Assembly (NCBI GenBank): GCA_046350555.1 | Contig: JAXMAF010000011.1 | Span: 1 to 64,000 of the forward strand | Length of the DNA: 64,000 nucleotides | Source: JAXMAF01 sp046350555 | Lineage (GTDB): Bacteria; Planctomycetota; Phycisphaerae; Phycisphaerales; SM1A02 | Reading direction: 5' to 3' | Shown: in pieces, positions 34,772 to 44,212 of the stretch | Layout: each line of letters begins with the position of its first letter | Position numbering within the stretch: position 1 is the first letter of the stretch | The notes under the pieces: generated by a model | Databases searched by the model: none | Told to the model about the DNA's origin: nothing | The model's input: the letters and a program-made list of their open reading frames with translations, nothing else | Made by a program: the position numbers and the translations under genes

Positions 34772-37204
34772 TCATCCACTCCAGGCGCCAAGCAGCAGTC
34801 CGAGGTCGGCGCCATCGACGACGCCGTCGCCGTTGAGGTCGCCTGGGATCATCCGGCCCCTCGATCCCCAGCGGGCAAGCAGCAGCCCCAGGTCGCCGCC
34901 GTCGACGGCGCCATCGCGGTTGAGATCGCCGAAGGGCATGGTGAGCGGGCGCAGTGTCGTGTCGCCGCGCCCCGCGCGTGCGTCGGCGCGCGGCGTGGCG
35001 CCGGGAACGGACACGAGCAGCACGTCGCCGGCGCCGGCGTCGGGGACGACCAGCTCGGCGCTGTCGGAGCCGTTGGGCACGAGCGCAGCCTCGCGGGCGA
35101 AGACGAGCGTGCCCGACTGCACACCGTCGTTGCGCAGGGTGACGACGGAGTTGGGGAAGCCGAATCCGTCGACCGGGGCCACGACCACCACGAGATCGAG
35201 ATCTCCGTCCTGATCCGGATTGCTCAGCGCAATCGAGACCGGCGCCTGGTCCATGGCGATCGGTGCCGCCGGCAGCAGGAGCCCGCCGCCGTTGCGCACG
35301 ACCGCGACCGTCTGTGTCGCGGCGCTGGACGCGACGAGATCGACGCGACCGTCGCCATCGATGTCGCCGTCGATGAGCGTGGTGATGCCGGCGGGCATCT
35401 GAAGGACCTGGCTCGGCGCCCTTCCAAGCGTGCCCGACGAGTCGGCGAGGTAGACCTGGAGCAATCCAGGATCGGCGATGCCGACCACCAGGTCGACCTG
35501 CGACCCGAGCGCGTCGGTGATGGGGTTGTAGTCCACATCGACCGGGTCGACCGTCGCCGGCGGCGCCCCGGTCTGGATCGCCGAGAAGATCGACGCACCG
35601 CTCAAGGTGATCGTCCAGAAGGTCACCAGCGATGTCGATGCGCTGCCGACGACCAGCGGCCCGGCGCCGGCGATGGGTGCCCCGTACGAGCCGGGCGGCG
35701 CAATCGCGAGCGCGTCGGGCGTGTCGGGGGCGGTCGGGATGGGTGGTGCCGCCACGAGCACGCCCGTGCCATCGTTGAAGAATGGCAGGAGAAACGCGAG
35801 GCGCGGATCGCCAAACAGCGGCGGAACATTTCCGACGACGACATCGATGTCGCCGTCCCCATCGAGATCTCCCACCGCGAGCGCCGATGGCTGGGGCCCG
35901 ACGGGATAGCCGACCGCCGGGTCCGAAACGATGGACACGCCCGCAGGTCCGTTCATCGTCTGGATGTTGGCGACGATCAGGAGCTCGCCATCTGCATCGA
36001 CGCGCGACAACAGGAGCACCAGGTCGGGACGTCGATCGGCGTCGAGCTGGGCAAGTTTCGCCGCGATCGGCTTGCCTTCCTCGAGCGCCTTGGCGAGTCC
36101 GTCATCCAGCGGAATGTTCCCCGCGCTCGCGTCGACGATCACATCGATGGCGGCGCCGGGACCGAGGTCCGTGAACGAGATGCCGAGCGACTTGCCTGGA
36201 ATGCTCGGCGCGACCGCCACGGCGAACGTGCTGTCGAGCGGATCGGACGATCCCGACTCGACGACGCGGAACGTCGACCCAAGCGGCGGGTCGAACTCGC
36301 CGGCACGGTCGTCGGCGAGGTTCACCGCGAGCGTGCCTGCGAGCAGCGCCGCACCGTCGATCTCGAGCCGATCATGTTGCGCGACCGGTGTCGGGCCGGC
36401 GAGATCGACCGCCACGGTGCCGCCAAGCCCGGTGCCGAAAGGGAATGTTGCTTGATTGACGAAGTCGGCGCCGATGGCAATCTGCCCGACGCCGCGCGGA
36501 ACGACGTCGCCGGGGGCGAACGTGCCGCCGTTGACCACCGCGCAGTTCAGGATGCCGTTGCCCTCGACCAGCGACCCGACGCTCACGCGAAGAAGACCGG
36601 CGGCATCGAAGTCGATGATGCCGTCATCGAGCAGGAGCAGCGCATGGTTCACCGAGACCAACGCCGATCCTGGCCCGGTCACGGTGGCTTGGACGATCCC
36701 AAGCAGGTCGAGCACGGTGTCCAGGGCGTCATCCCCGCCGCCGCAGCAGATGACGATCGGCTGCGGCGTTCCAACCTCGACCGATGTCGGCATGAAGCAA
36801 CTGCCGCCGATCAGGTACAGGGCGGCCGGGCCACCGCAGCCGCCGATGCGAAGCGCCGCGCCCGATGGAAACCAGAACGGGTTTCCCGAGAGCACGATCG
36901 AGGCGCCGACGATCGTCGTCTCGCCGCCGCGAACGAAGATCGCATCCGGCGTCAACGGATTCGTCGATCCGGGATCGATGAAGAACGGGCCACCGTCGAA
37001 GATCGCGGTGATGCCATCGGGCACCACTGCGGGCGACCAGCAGATGGCATTGGACCAGTCGCCGTCGCCGCAGATCCACGTCGCGTGCGGAAACGATGGT
37101 CGGCCCATGCACTCGTCGGGCGGTCGACCCACGTCACCGCCGCGCGCGGTCGCCCCAAGGACGACGGTCGTGGCTGCCACGACACACGATCGGGTCACGT
37201 TCAT
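34772..37204 (-). CDS. secreted beta-helix/FG-GAP protein with GADLG tail
   Basis: About 810 residues. GGAGG sits 6 bases before ATG 37204. A signal peptide (about 1-22, ending ARGGD) precedes a region with the WICGDGDWSNAICW motif seen in planctomycete autotransporter-like passengers. Then come beta-helix strands (about 60-380), FG-GAP loops (DLDGDGDIDVVV, DIDGDGRVDLVA, DQDGDLDLVV) and a C-terminal pair of dockerin-like motifs (VDGGDLGLLLARWG, VDGADLGLLLGAW). It is probably exported and cell-surface. No active site is recognised. It is divergent from the sigma factor/kinase pair. Confidence 0.85.
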   Translation of the reverse strand: MNVTRSCVVAATTVVLGATARGGDVGRPPDECMGRPSFPHATWICGDGDWSNAICWSPAVVPDGITAIFDGGPFFIDPGSTNPLTPDAIFVRGGETTIVGASIVLSGNPFWFPSGAALRIGGCGGPAALYLIGGSCFMPTSVEVGTPQPIVICCGGGDDALDTVLDLLGIVQATVTGPGSALVSVNHALLLLDDGIIDFDAAGLLRVSVGSLVEGNGILNCAVVNGGTFAPGDVVPRGVGQIAIGADFVNQATFPFGTGLGGTVAVDLAGPTPVAQHDRLEIDGAALLAGTLAVNLADDRAGEFDPPLGSTFRVVESGSSDPLDSTFAVAVAPSIPGKSLGISFTDLGPGAAIDVIVDASAGNIPLDDGLAKALEEGKPIAAKLAQLDADRRPDLVLLLSRVDADGELLIVANIQTMNGPAGVSIVSDPAVGYPVGPQPSALAVGDLDGDGDIDVVVGNVPPLFGDPRLAFLLPFFNDGTGVLVAAPPIPTAPDTPDALAIAPPGSYGAPIAGAGPLVVGSASTSLVTFWTITLSGASIFSAIQTGAPPATVDPVDVDYNPITDALGSQVDLVVGIADPGLLQVYLADSSGTLGRAPSQVLQMPAGITTLIDGDIDGDGRVDLVASSAATQTVAVVRNGGGLLLPAAPIAMDQAPVSIALSNPDQDGDLDLVVVVAPVDGFGFPNSVVTLRNDGVQSGTLVFAREAALVPNGSDSAELVVPDAGAGDVLLVSVPGATPRADARAGRGDTTLRPLTMPFGDLNRDGAVDGGDLGLLLARWGSRGRMIPGDLNGDGVVDGADLGLLLGAWSG

Positions 37205-37390
37205 GGAGACCTCCGAAGCCGGCATGGCGGAAGAGGGAGACAACGCGCGTCGGACACGCGACGGCATCGCCGATCTGGCCAACAATGAGGGGAGTGCGGG
37301 CGGTTCCGGACGTCTGTCAGCGCAGCATCGCGTGCGCCGCATGGGCAGCTCGCCCCGTCCGGCGATCGCGCCGCCGGTTGGGAGGACACC

Positions 37391-38011
37391 ATGGGAACAC
37401 ATGTGACGCGTCCTGGCACTGGAGCCCCAGACCGCGAAGCAACCCAGCGGATCGACGCCCTGCTGCGCGAGATCAACGACGGGCGCGACGGCGCGTTCGC
37501 GGAACTTGTCGATGCAGTCTATCAGGACCTTCGGCGCGTGGCGGCGCATCGGTTGGCCCGGGCATTCGATCGCCCGCTTGCCGGGCTGACCATGACGCCC
37601 ACCGTCTTAGTTGCCGACGCGATCATGGAAGTGCGTCGACAACGCGTCGAGTGGCAGAACACGGCGCACTTCTTCGCCATCGCGGCGCGGCTGATGCTGA
37701 GGCTCATCCAGCACTATCGGCGCGATCGACGGGCGCTGCGGCGCGGCGGCGGCGACCGAGGCCGACCGCTTCCGCCGGACGCGGCCGCCGGCGCCGGCGG
37801 ACCTGTGCTCGACGACGACGCAATCGTCGAAGCGATGGAGCGCCTGCATCGAGAGCACCCCAGGGCCGCCGAGGTTGTAACGCTTCACGCCGTGTGCCAT
37901 CATCCACTACCGGACGTGGCGCTCTTCATGGACGTGTCGCTGGCAACAGCGGAGCGCGATTGGCGCTTCGCCCGCGCATGGCTTGCAACTCGCCTGGGAC
38001 GAGATCGATGA
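37391..38011 (+). CDS. ECF RNA polymerase sigma factor, Sig-70_X6 type
   Basis: 206 residues. GGGAGG precedes ATG 37391. Region 2 includes LVADAIMEVRRQRVEWQNTA-HFFAIAARLMLRLIQHYRRD, and region 4 ends in the subfamily hallmark AERDWRFARAWL. These are features of the ECF group (TIGR02999-like) that is expanded in planctomycetes. It directs RNA polymerase to an unknown regulon. A Ser/Thr kinase gene starts 37 bases downstream, and such kinases commonly control this sigma group through phosphorylation; that link is inferred. No anti-sigma factor is visible. Confidence 0.92.
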   Translation: MGTHVTRPGTGAPDREATQRIDALLREINDGRDGAFAELVDAVYQDLRRVAAHRLARAFDRPLAGLTMTPTVLVADAIMEVRRQRVEWQNTAHFFAIAARLMLRLIQHYRRDRRALRRGGGDRGRPLPPDAAAGAGGPVLDDDAIVEAMERLHREHPRAAEVVTLHAVCHHPLPDVALFMDVSLATAERDWRFARAWLATRLGRDR

Positions 38012-38048
38012 GCTCGCGCCGGCTTGATGCGAATTCCAGGAGACCTCC

Positions 38049-41000
38049 GTGGCGTTCGACCCCCATGGCCCACGGCGGCGACTCACGGCGGAACTGGGTT
38101 GGGGTGGGGCGCGGGGGTTGACTGGGACGTGGACGAGGAGGGACGCCGCACCGATGAACAGCGAATCGTCCGGCGACCGTCGATCGTCATCGGCGGGAGA
38201 TGAGGACGGCGGCCGATCGAGCGCCTCGTCGATCGAGTCGGCGGCCCAGGTACGGCGCATCTTCGACGTCGTGATGGATCTGCCGACGGCGCAGCGTGGG
38301 CGCGCCGTCGAGGCGCTGACCGAGGGGCGCCCGACGCAGCGCGACGAGCTCCTTCGCCTGCTCGAGCAGGATCGCCGCGTCCGACTGGAGGAGGCGACGC
38401 GCGCCGGGCCGTGGCCCTCGGCCTCCGGTGATCCAGCCGACGGCGCCGCTGCCTCGTCGTCCCAGGACGCGATGCTGCTCGCGGCGCCGGCGCCGCACTC
38501 GATCGGCGGCTACCGGATCCTCGAGGAGATCGGCCGCGGCGGCTTCGGCGTGGTCTACCGCGCCTCGACCACCACCGGCGTGCGACAGGTCGTGGCGCTC
38601 AAGCTGCTCCGGACGACCGTCGACTCGCCAAACGCCATACGTCGCTTCCGGCGCGAGGCGGAGATCCTCCGGCGGCTCCATCATCCCAACATCGCCGGCT
38701 TCTTCGATGCCGGCGTCGCCGATGGTCGTCCTTACGTCGTGATGGAGCACGTCGAGGGGATCGACATTGTCGAGCACTGCGACCGGAACCGGCTCTCGAT
38801 CGACGATCGGCTGGCGCTCTTCGGCTCGGTTTGCGAGGCCGTGAAGCACGCCCATGAGCAGCTCGTCGTCCATCGCGATCTCAAGCCCGCGAACATCCTG
38901 GTGGCTTCGGACGGTGCGCCGAAGCTGGTCGACTTCGGCATCGCGACGTTCATCCTGGACGAGCTCCAAGCCGACACCAAGCTGGTCACGGTGGGTGCCG
39001 AGCGGGCCATGACGCCCGACTACGCGAGCCCCGAGCAGCTTCGGGGAAGCCATCTCAACGCCGTCACGATCGACGTCTACGCGCTGGGTGTGATCCTCTA
39101 CGAGCTCCTGAGCGGCCACCGTCCGCATCGCTTCGATCATCGGGCCGCCCTTGAGCAGTTCGCCGAGTCGATCGAGCACGAGACCCCGGTGGCCCCGAGC
39201 GACAGGATCACGACGACGGAGGAGGTGCTGGAGGCCGCGCCACGGGCCGACTCCGCGACGACCCGGCGCAGGATCACGCCGGAGCATGTGGCCGAGGTGC
39301 GCAGCACGCGCATCGAGCGGCTGCGCCGTCGGCTGGCCGGCGACCTGGATCTCATCGTGCTCAAGGCGATCCGTGCGGAGCCGCTGCGACGGTATCCGTC
39401 GGTGGAGGCGCTGATGGACGACATCCGTCGCCATCGGGCAGGCGAGCCGGTGCGGGCGGCGCCGGACAGCGTGGTCTATCGGGCGAGGAAGTTCGTGAGA
39501 CGACATCGCGTTGGACTGGCCTCGCTGGCGGCCGTGGCCGTGGCGACGACGGTGGCGATGATCCTCGCCCTCCAGTCGCTGCGGGCGCAGGCGAAGGTCG
39601 CTCGGGCGGAGGCCGAGCGCGCCACCGTCGAGGCGCGGGCCGATCGTGCGGAGGCCGACGTGGCGAGCGCGCGGGCGGACGCGGCGAGCGCGCGGGCTGA
39701 CGCGGCGAGTGCGCTGGCGGATGCGGCGGTCGCCGACGCACGGGCCGAGGCGAAGCGGAGAGAGGAGCTCGAGCGCCTCACCAGCCTGCTTGTCGCCGAG
39801 GCAGCCACCTCCGGAGGCACGGTGAAGGCGCGACTGGCGATGACGCGGGTCATCGAGCGATTTCTCGACTGGATGGTCGCCCAAGAGGACGTTCCGACCG
39901 GCCTGCGCGTCGACCACGCGCGATCCGGCTCGGCCTTGCTGGAGGTCGTCGCGCACACGTTCGACGCGATGGGAAGCGCCGACCCGGAGCAGATCGCTTC
40001 GATCATCGCGCGCAGCGAGGAGTTCGTGACGCGATGGGGCGATCTTGGCTCGCAAGGCGCCGCGTCGGCGTCCGAGGCCCTGACGGCGCAGTCGCTGATG
40101 CGCAACAACCTTGCCCGGCTGCACCGCAGCCTCGCGTTCAACGGTCCGTCGAAGGAGGAGTCTGGACGGGCGGCGCTGGACCAGGCCAAGCAGGCGGTGG
40201 CGCTGGCGCGCGAGGCGATCGCGGCGGCGGCGATGGATGGCGTCGATGCCGAGTCGTCGCGCGAAGCCCACGCGGCGCTCCTGGAGGCGCTGGCCACGCA
40301 ATCGGATATTGCCTATCGGTTCGCCCATCGCGCCATCGCCATGGATCAGGCTTGGACGACCTATGAGACGGCCATCGTCGCCTTGATCGACCAGCTCGAT
40401 CGCGCGGAGAGCACGTCGATCGTCGATGTTGGCGATCAAGCCACGGTCGATCTGGCGGCCGCGGCGGCGCGGGCCGCGGCGCGCGTGGGCAAGCGGTACG
40501 AGGACTTGCAGTATCCTCAACTGGCCAAGATGCACTACGTCGAGGCGCTGCGCCTCGGCGACGTGGTCGTCGCGGCCGCGTCCACGATCGCACCAGCGAT
40601 CGCCCGCCGGGCGGCGGTGGCGCACAAGGACCAGCTGCTGTGGGCCTCTCGCATCGAACGCGAACTCGGTGAGCGGGACGCATCGAGTCGTCACCTCGAC
40701 GAGTTCGAGCTGGCGATCACGGCCCTGCGATCGCCGGACCCCGACGTGGAGAAGGACCTGGGCGATGGAGCGACGCTGCACGAGTGGCGGGCTCAAGCCG
40801 CATGGGACGCCGCCGACCTCGCCACGGCCGCAGCCGAGTACCAGCAGGCGGAGGAGGCTGTGGGCGCCGCGATCCAAGTGGCATCCTCGGGCAATTCGCA
40901 GCTCCTCGCGCGGCGTGCCACGTTCGCGACCTCGGTGGCGCAGGCGCTGGACCAGGCCGGGCGCTGCGACGAGTGCGTCGCGGCGGCGAAGACGGCGTGG

Positions 41001-41078
41001 GAACGCTGGGCGCAGTTGCGGAATGCGACGAAGGACCAGCGGGACCTGATGAACTGGTTGGGGCAGTGGGTGAAGTGA
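38049..41078 (+). CDS. transmembrane Ser/Thr protein kinase with C-terminal helical sensor
   Basis: 1009 residues from GTG 38049, with AGGAG 6 bases upstream; ATG 38154 is an alternative. Residues 5-31 are encoded by dispersed repeat R1. Kinase domain about 155-460: Gly loop IGRGGFGVVY (161-170), Lys185, catalytic HRDLKPAN (275-282), DFG (295-297) and APE-like SPEQL. A membrane helix (about 488-510) is followed by an Ala/Glu/Arg coiled coil (511-580) with a 21-bp internal DNA repeat, then about 430 residues of TPR-like helices. The layout (kinase inside, helical domain outside) fits an environmental sensor. It is co-transcribed with the ECF sigma factor. Confidence 0.92.
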   Translation: MAFDPHGPRRRLTAELGWGGARGLTGTWTRRDAAPMNSESSGDRRSSSAGDEDGGRSSASSIESAAQVRRIFDVVMDLPTAQRGRAVEALTEGRPTQRDELLRLLEQDRRVRLEEATRAGPWPSASGDPADGAAASSSQDAMLLAAPAPHSIGGYRILEEIGRGGFGVVYRASTTTGVRQVVALKLLRTTVDSPNAIRRFRREAEILRRLHHPNIAGFFDAGVADGRPYVVMEHVEGIDIVEHCDRNRLSIDDRLALFGSVCEAVKHAHEQLVVHRDLKPANILVASDGAPKLVDFGIATFILDELQADTKLVTVGAERAMTPDYASPEQLRGSHLNAVTIDVYALGVILYELLSGHRPHRFDHRAALEQFAESIEHETPVAPSDRITTTEEVLEAAPRADSATTRRRITPEHVAEVRSTRIERLRRRLAGDLDLIVLKAIRAEPLRRYPSVEALMDDIRRHRAGEPVRAAPDSVVYRARKFVRRHRVGLASLAAVAVATTVAMILALQSLRAQAKVARAEAERATVEARADRAEADVASARADAASARADAASALADAAVADARAEAKRREELERLTSLLVAEAATSGGTVKARLAMTRVIERFLDWMVAQEDVPTGLRVDHARSGSALLEVVAHTFDAMGSADPEQIASIIARSEEFVTRWGDLGSQGAASASEALTAQSLMRNNLARLHRSLAFNGPSKEESGRAALDQAKQAVALAREAIAAAAMDGVDAESSREAHAALLEALATQSDIAYRFAHRAIAMDQAWTTYETAIVALIDQLDRAESTSIVDVGDQATVDLAAAAARAAARVGKRYEDLQYPQLAKMHYVEALRLGDVVVAAASTIAPAIARRAAVAHKDQLLWASRIERELGERDASSRHLDEFELAITALRSPDPDVEKDLGDGATLHEWRAQAAWDAADLATAAAEYQQAEEAVGAAIQVASSGNSQLLARRATFATSVAQALDQAGRCDECVAAAKTAWERWAQLRNATKDQRDLMNWLGQWVK
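38061..38138. repeat. dispersed repeat R1, copy 2 (5' end of kinase gene)
   Basis: About 78 bp closely similar to the copy at 56196-56266 (shared CACGGCGG-ACTGGGTTGG core) and more distantly to 4881-4955. It falls inside the kinase gene if translation begins at GTG 38049, encoding part of the disordered N-terminus. Confidence 0.65.
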
Positions 41079-41268
41079 TCGGTGCCGTCGGCTCGCATCC
41101 ACCGTCTCGTTGCCGGCGGACCGACGCCGAAGGAGCGGAAGAACCGACGCGCCTTTGAGGGGATTGCGTTGGGACCGGACGTCTTCAGCACCACGGTGCC
41201 GCTTGCCTGAACTGCCGAGACGGCGGCACCCGATGCGATTCGAACCCCTTCAAAGGAAAGGATGCCCA

Positions 41269-42269
41269 ATGTCCACATCACCGAAGTATGCGATCATCGC
41301 CCTTTTGGCTCCGTTCGTCGGGCTGGCTTTGGGGTGCGAGGGTGACAAGCCCGGAAGCGTGACGCAGGGGAATGCCTTCGTCAATGGTGCCGTTGTCGTC
41401 AATGTGTCGCCCGCAGCGCCACCGCAGCCGGCCAAGCCCAAGCCGCCCGAAACCGGTGGAACATCGGGTGCCACCGGCAGTGGTGAGATGAAGCCGTGCG
41501 CAATGTTCACTCCGGAGGGGATGCCGGACTGCCACTACCAGGTCTGGTGCATCGGCGACACGCCCAAGTGGGCATCGAAGGACGAGGCGTGGTACTCCAT
41601 CAACAAGGTGACCAAGATGGGTGCGGCCGGAGGCGGATCGACGAAGTCGGTGCCCCCGAGCGGCACGAAGACACGACTCATTGGTGAAGGCCAGAAGCAA
41701 GGCGTCGCTTCCGGCCCGCCGAGTGGAGGTTCTGGATCCAATGAGGAGCTGGGGATCATGATGGATTTCGACGGTGTTCGATATCGCTTCGCGCATTCTG
41801 TGAAGCTGAAGGCAAAGCTCCCTCTCTCCAAGACCGCTGAAGAGCTCGCGGTGGAGTACGGAGTCGATGACTTCCAACCCGGCGCCGTGGTCAATGCGAA
41901 ACTGCCATTCATCCTCAACGCCGACGCGTTGGTGGCCGCCCTCAAGGTCGGCGCGCCCGGCCGGGCACCAGTGACAGTTGCGATGCCAGTGACAAGCAAG
42001 ATGCTGCTTCCAAGCCCGCTTGAGTTCGGGATCTCAAATGCCGAGACGAGTGTGGTCTTCAGCATGCAGCCGGGCGGGATCACATTTGGTTTCCAGCTCA
42101 TGGAGGCGCCGGCCACGAACATCTTCGCCTATCTCGCGGAGATTGGCTTTGTGTCACTGGTCGGGGCTACCAATGACGGCAACGAGTCGTTTGACATCGT
42201 TCTCGATGGCGAGACCGGGTGGCCGACATCTTGGTCAACGGACAGCAGTTCACCGTCCCGTTTGGCTGA
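41269..42269 (+). CDS. lipoprotein of unknown function, frameshifted near its end
   Basis: AAAGGAAAGGA precedes ATG 41269. The signal peptide ends in a lipobox (GLALGC), then a Pro/Lys/Gly linker and about 230 residues with no recognised domain (motif CHYQVWCIGDTPKW; later beta-rich). In the start frame the reading continues to 42558 through a terminator palindrome into nonsense. One base earlier at 42219, the alternative frame reads VADILVNGQQFTVPFG and stops at 42267-42269. A single missing G in the GGG run at 42217-42219 explains this. The gene is therefore given the repaired end; it is either a recent frameshift or a sequence error. Confidence 0.65.
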
Positions 42270-42336
42270 GGGCTCACTGATACGGTCTCAGGTTGATCGT
42301 CGCGCGGCTGGTCATGATGGCGGCGCAGCCGTCCCC

Positions 42337-42368
42337 GATGGAGGGCAGGCCAAGGCCTGCCCTCCATC
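42337..42368. terminator. perfect 15-bp-stem palindrome between convergent genes
   Basis: GATGGAGGGCAGGCC and its exact reverse complement are separated by only AA. It lies between the lipoprotein gene (plus) and the Cys-rich repeat gene (minus). A 2-base loop is tight, so a cruciform or slightly opened hairpin is expected. A bidirectional terminator is the likely role. Confidence 0.75.
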
Positions 42369-42412
42369 GCGCGCGGACCGACTCGACTTCGTGGCACCTG
42401 CAGCGCCTGGCT

Positions 42413-44212
42413 TCAACAATCCCCCCACGCCCCCAGCAGCAGTCCCAGGTCGGCGCCGTCGACGATTCCGTTTCCGTCGATGTCGCCGAGGCTCGAGAAG
42501 CTCCAGTTGCCAAGGAGGAGTCCGAGGTCGGCGCCGTCGACCTTGCCGTCGCCGTTGAGGTCCTCCGGGCAGGGCGGCGGGCATTCGGGGCCGAATCCGC
42601 ACGAGACGCTGAGCGTGCCGCTGCCGATGGCGGTGTCGAAGCCGCCGACGCGGAAGCGGTACGTCTCGCCGCAGATCGCCTGGAAGATCGCCTTGCTCGT
42701 GTCCACCTGGAGACATCCGCTGCCGTCGTCGTTGCAGGTGACAAGCTGGAGGGCGTCGCATGGTCCCGTGTAGACGGCGATCCGCGAGTCGTAGTCGACC
42801 GCGTCGCACGTCTCGACCGTCACCAGCGCATCGCACGTCGCGTCGTAGCAGAACCAGACGTCCTGCCCGAACTGAAGCCCGAATCCCTCGTTGCAGGTTC
42901 CAGGAAGATTCGGTCCGTCGGTCGTCGCACCGATCGTCGAGAACGCCCAATCCCCGTTGGTGATCGGCGTGCAGTTGGCGCAGGCATCGTTCGCCGGCGG
43001 TCCGCCGCCGCAGAGCGTGATCGCTTCCGAGGCGCAGGTGATGTCCCACGCCGATTCGCAGCACGGCGGAAGCATTCCGCAGATGGTGTCGCAGCATGCC
43101 GGCGTGTCGCAGCCGGGATTCGGATGGCTGGCGAAGCAGCTTCCGGCATTCGGTCCGCACACCGGCCCGCAATCCTGCTTGCATGTCGCCTTGACCCAGT
43201 AGAGGCCGTTCACCGGGCAATCCACCTCCTGGCCGCCGGGAGTCGGGAATTCGCCCGAGGTCACCACGATCCGGTAGGCGCCCGCCGGAACGCAGGCGTC
43301 GGCGAAGCCGCTGACGCACTTGACCGACGACGCGACGATCGGCGAGCTGGCGAGCGCGCCGCACGGCGCGGGGATGACCGCGGCGAATCCCTTGAACGCC
43401 GCGCGGAGCTCGATGAAGAGGTGCACCATGCCATCGCCGTCTGGATCGGCGAGGTTGATCGAGAAGACGTCGACATCGGGCGGCCCGCCCTGTTCGTTGA
43501 TGCGCCCGCAGATCGTCTGTCCGCACTGGAGCGGTTCGGGCGCGGCGCCCGCCGTCGGGAAGATGCACGGGTCGTTGGAGGGCACGCCGCAGACCTCGTC
43601 CTCGAAGAGCGCCAACGGCGGGCAATCCAGCGTGCAGTTGGCGCCGCAGGCGTTCTCCGCGATGTAGACGCAGAGGAAGTCCCAGCTGCTCGAGCAGCAG
43701 GTCGGATCGATGATGCAGACCGCCTCGCAGCAGGGGCCGTCGGCGCACGCGCCGTTGGGGTGCGTCGCGAAGCAGTCGCCCGCGAGCGGGTCGCCGCACG
43801 TTCCGCCCACCGTGGCGCACTGGAAGCTCGCCAGCACGGCGCAGTTCGTGTCCCACGCCTCGAGGCAGCAGTACTGGTCGAACTGGCAGACGAGCTCGCA
43901 GCAGGTCATGTCCGAGCACGCCGGATTGGCGTGCGTCGAGAAGCAGTCGCCGCTCGCCAGCGCGCCGCACAGTCCCGGACAGTTCTCGCTGGCCAGCTCG
44001 ACGCAGAAGACGTCCCACTGCGTGTCGCAGCAATCGGGATCGACGAAGCAGACGAAGCCGCAGCACTCGGGATCGCTGCACCCGGGCGTGCCGTGCGGAA
44101 TCAGGCAGTTGCCGGGCGCGCTGACGCACTGGCCCGAGGCGGCGCGTCCCATGGCGAGGGTTGTGGCGAACGACAGGGCGAGCGCGAGAAGCGCGGTGGC
44201 TGGCTTGTGCAT
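42413..44212 (-). CDS. secreted Cys-rich repeat protein with GADLG tail
   Basis: About 599 residues from ATG 44212 (no clear ribosome site). The signal peptide is about 1-27. Four copies of a 36-residue Cys-rich unit follow, at about 36-72, 90-126, 147-183 and near 360-400, each reading roughly C-x(5)-NPxCxDxxCCxxVCxxDPxCCxxxWDxxC. Between and after them are two beta-sandwich-like regions; the second (PPANDACANCTPITNGDWAF) resembles PPC-type domains. The protein ends with two dockerin-like motifs. The paired cysteines predict many disulfides, as in extracellular adhesins. No catalytic site was recognised. Confidence 0.83.
   Translation of the reverse strand: MHKPATALLALALSFATTLAMGRAASGQCVSAPGNCLIPHGTPGCSDPECCGFVCFVDPDCCDTQWDVFCVELASENCPGLCGALASGDCFSTHANPACSDMTCCELVCQFDQYCCLEAWDTNCAVLASFQCATVGGTCGDPLAGDCFATHPNGACADGPCCEAVCIIDPTCCSSSWDFLCVYIAENACGANCTLDCPPLALFEDEVCGVPSNDPCIFPTAGAAPEPLQCGQTICGRINEQGGPPDVDVFSINLADPDGDGMVHLFIELRAAFKGFAAVIPAPCGALASSPIVASSVKCVSGFADACVPAGAYRIVVTSGEFPTPGGQEVDCPVNGLYWVKATCKQDCGPVCGPNAGSCFASHPNPGCDTPACCDTICGMLPPCCESAWDITCASEAITLCGGGPPANDACANCTPITNGDWAFSTIGATTDGPNLPGTCNEGFGLQFGQDVWFCYDATCDALVTVETCDAVDYDSRIAVYTGPCDALQLVTCNDDGSGCLQVDTSKAIFQAICGETYRFRVGGFDTAIGSGTLSVSCGFGPECPPPCPEDLNGDGKVDGADLGLLLGNWSFSSLGDIDGNGIVDGADLGLLLGAWGDC

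Noticed and set aside
42270..42558. Extended C-terminus of the lipoprotein at 41269
   Set aside because: It passes through a perfect terminator palindrome and turns into Arg-rich sequence antisense to the next gene. A one-base frameshift explains it better.
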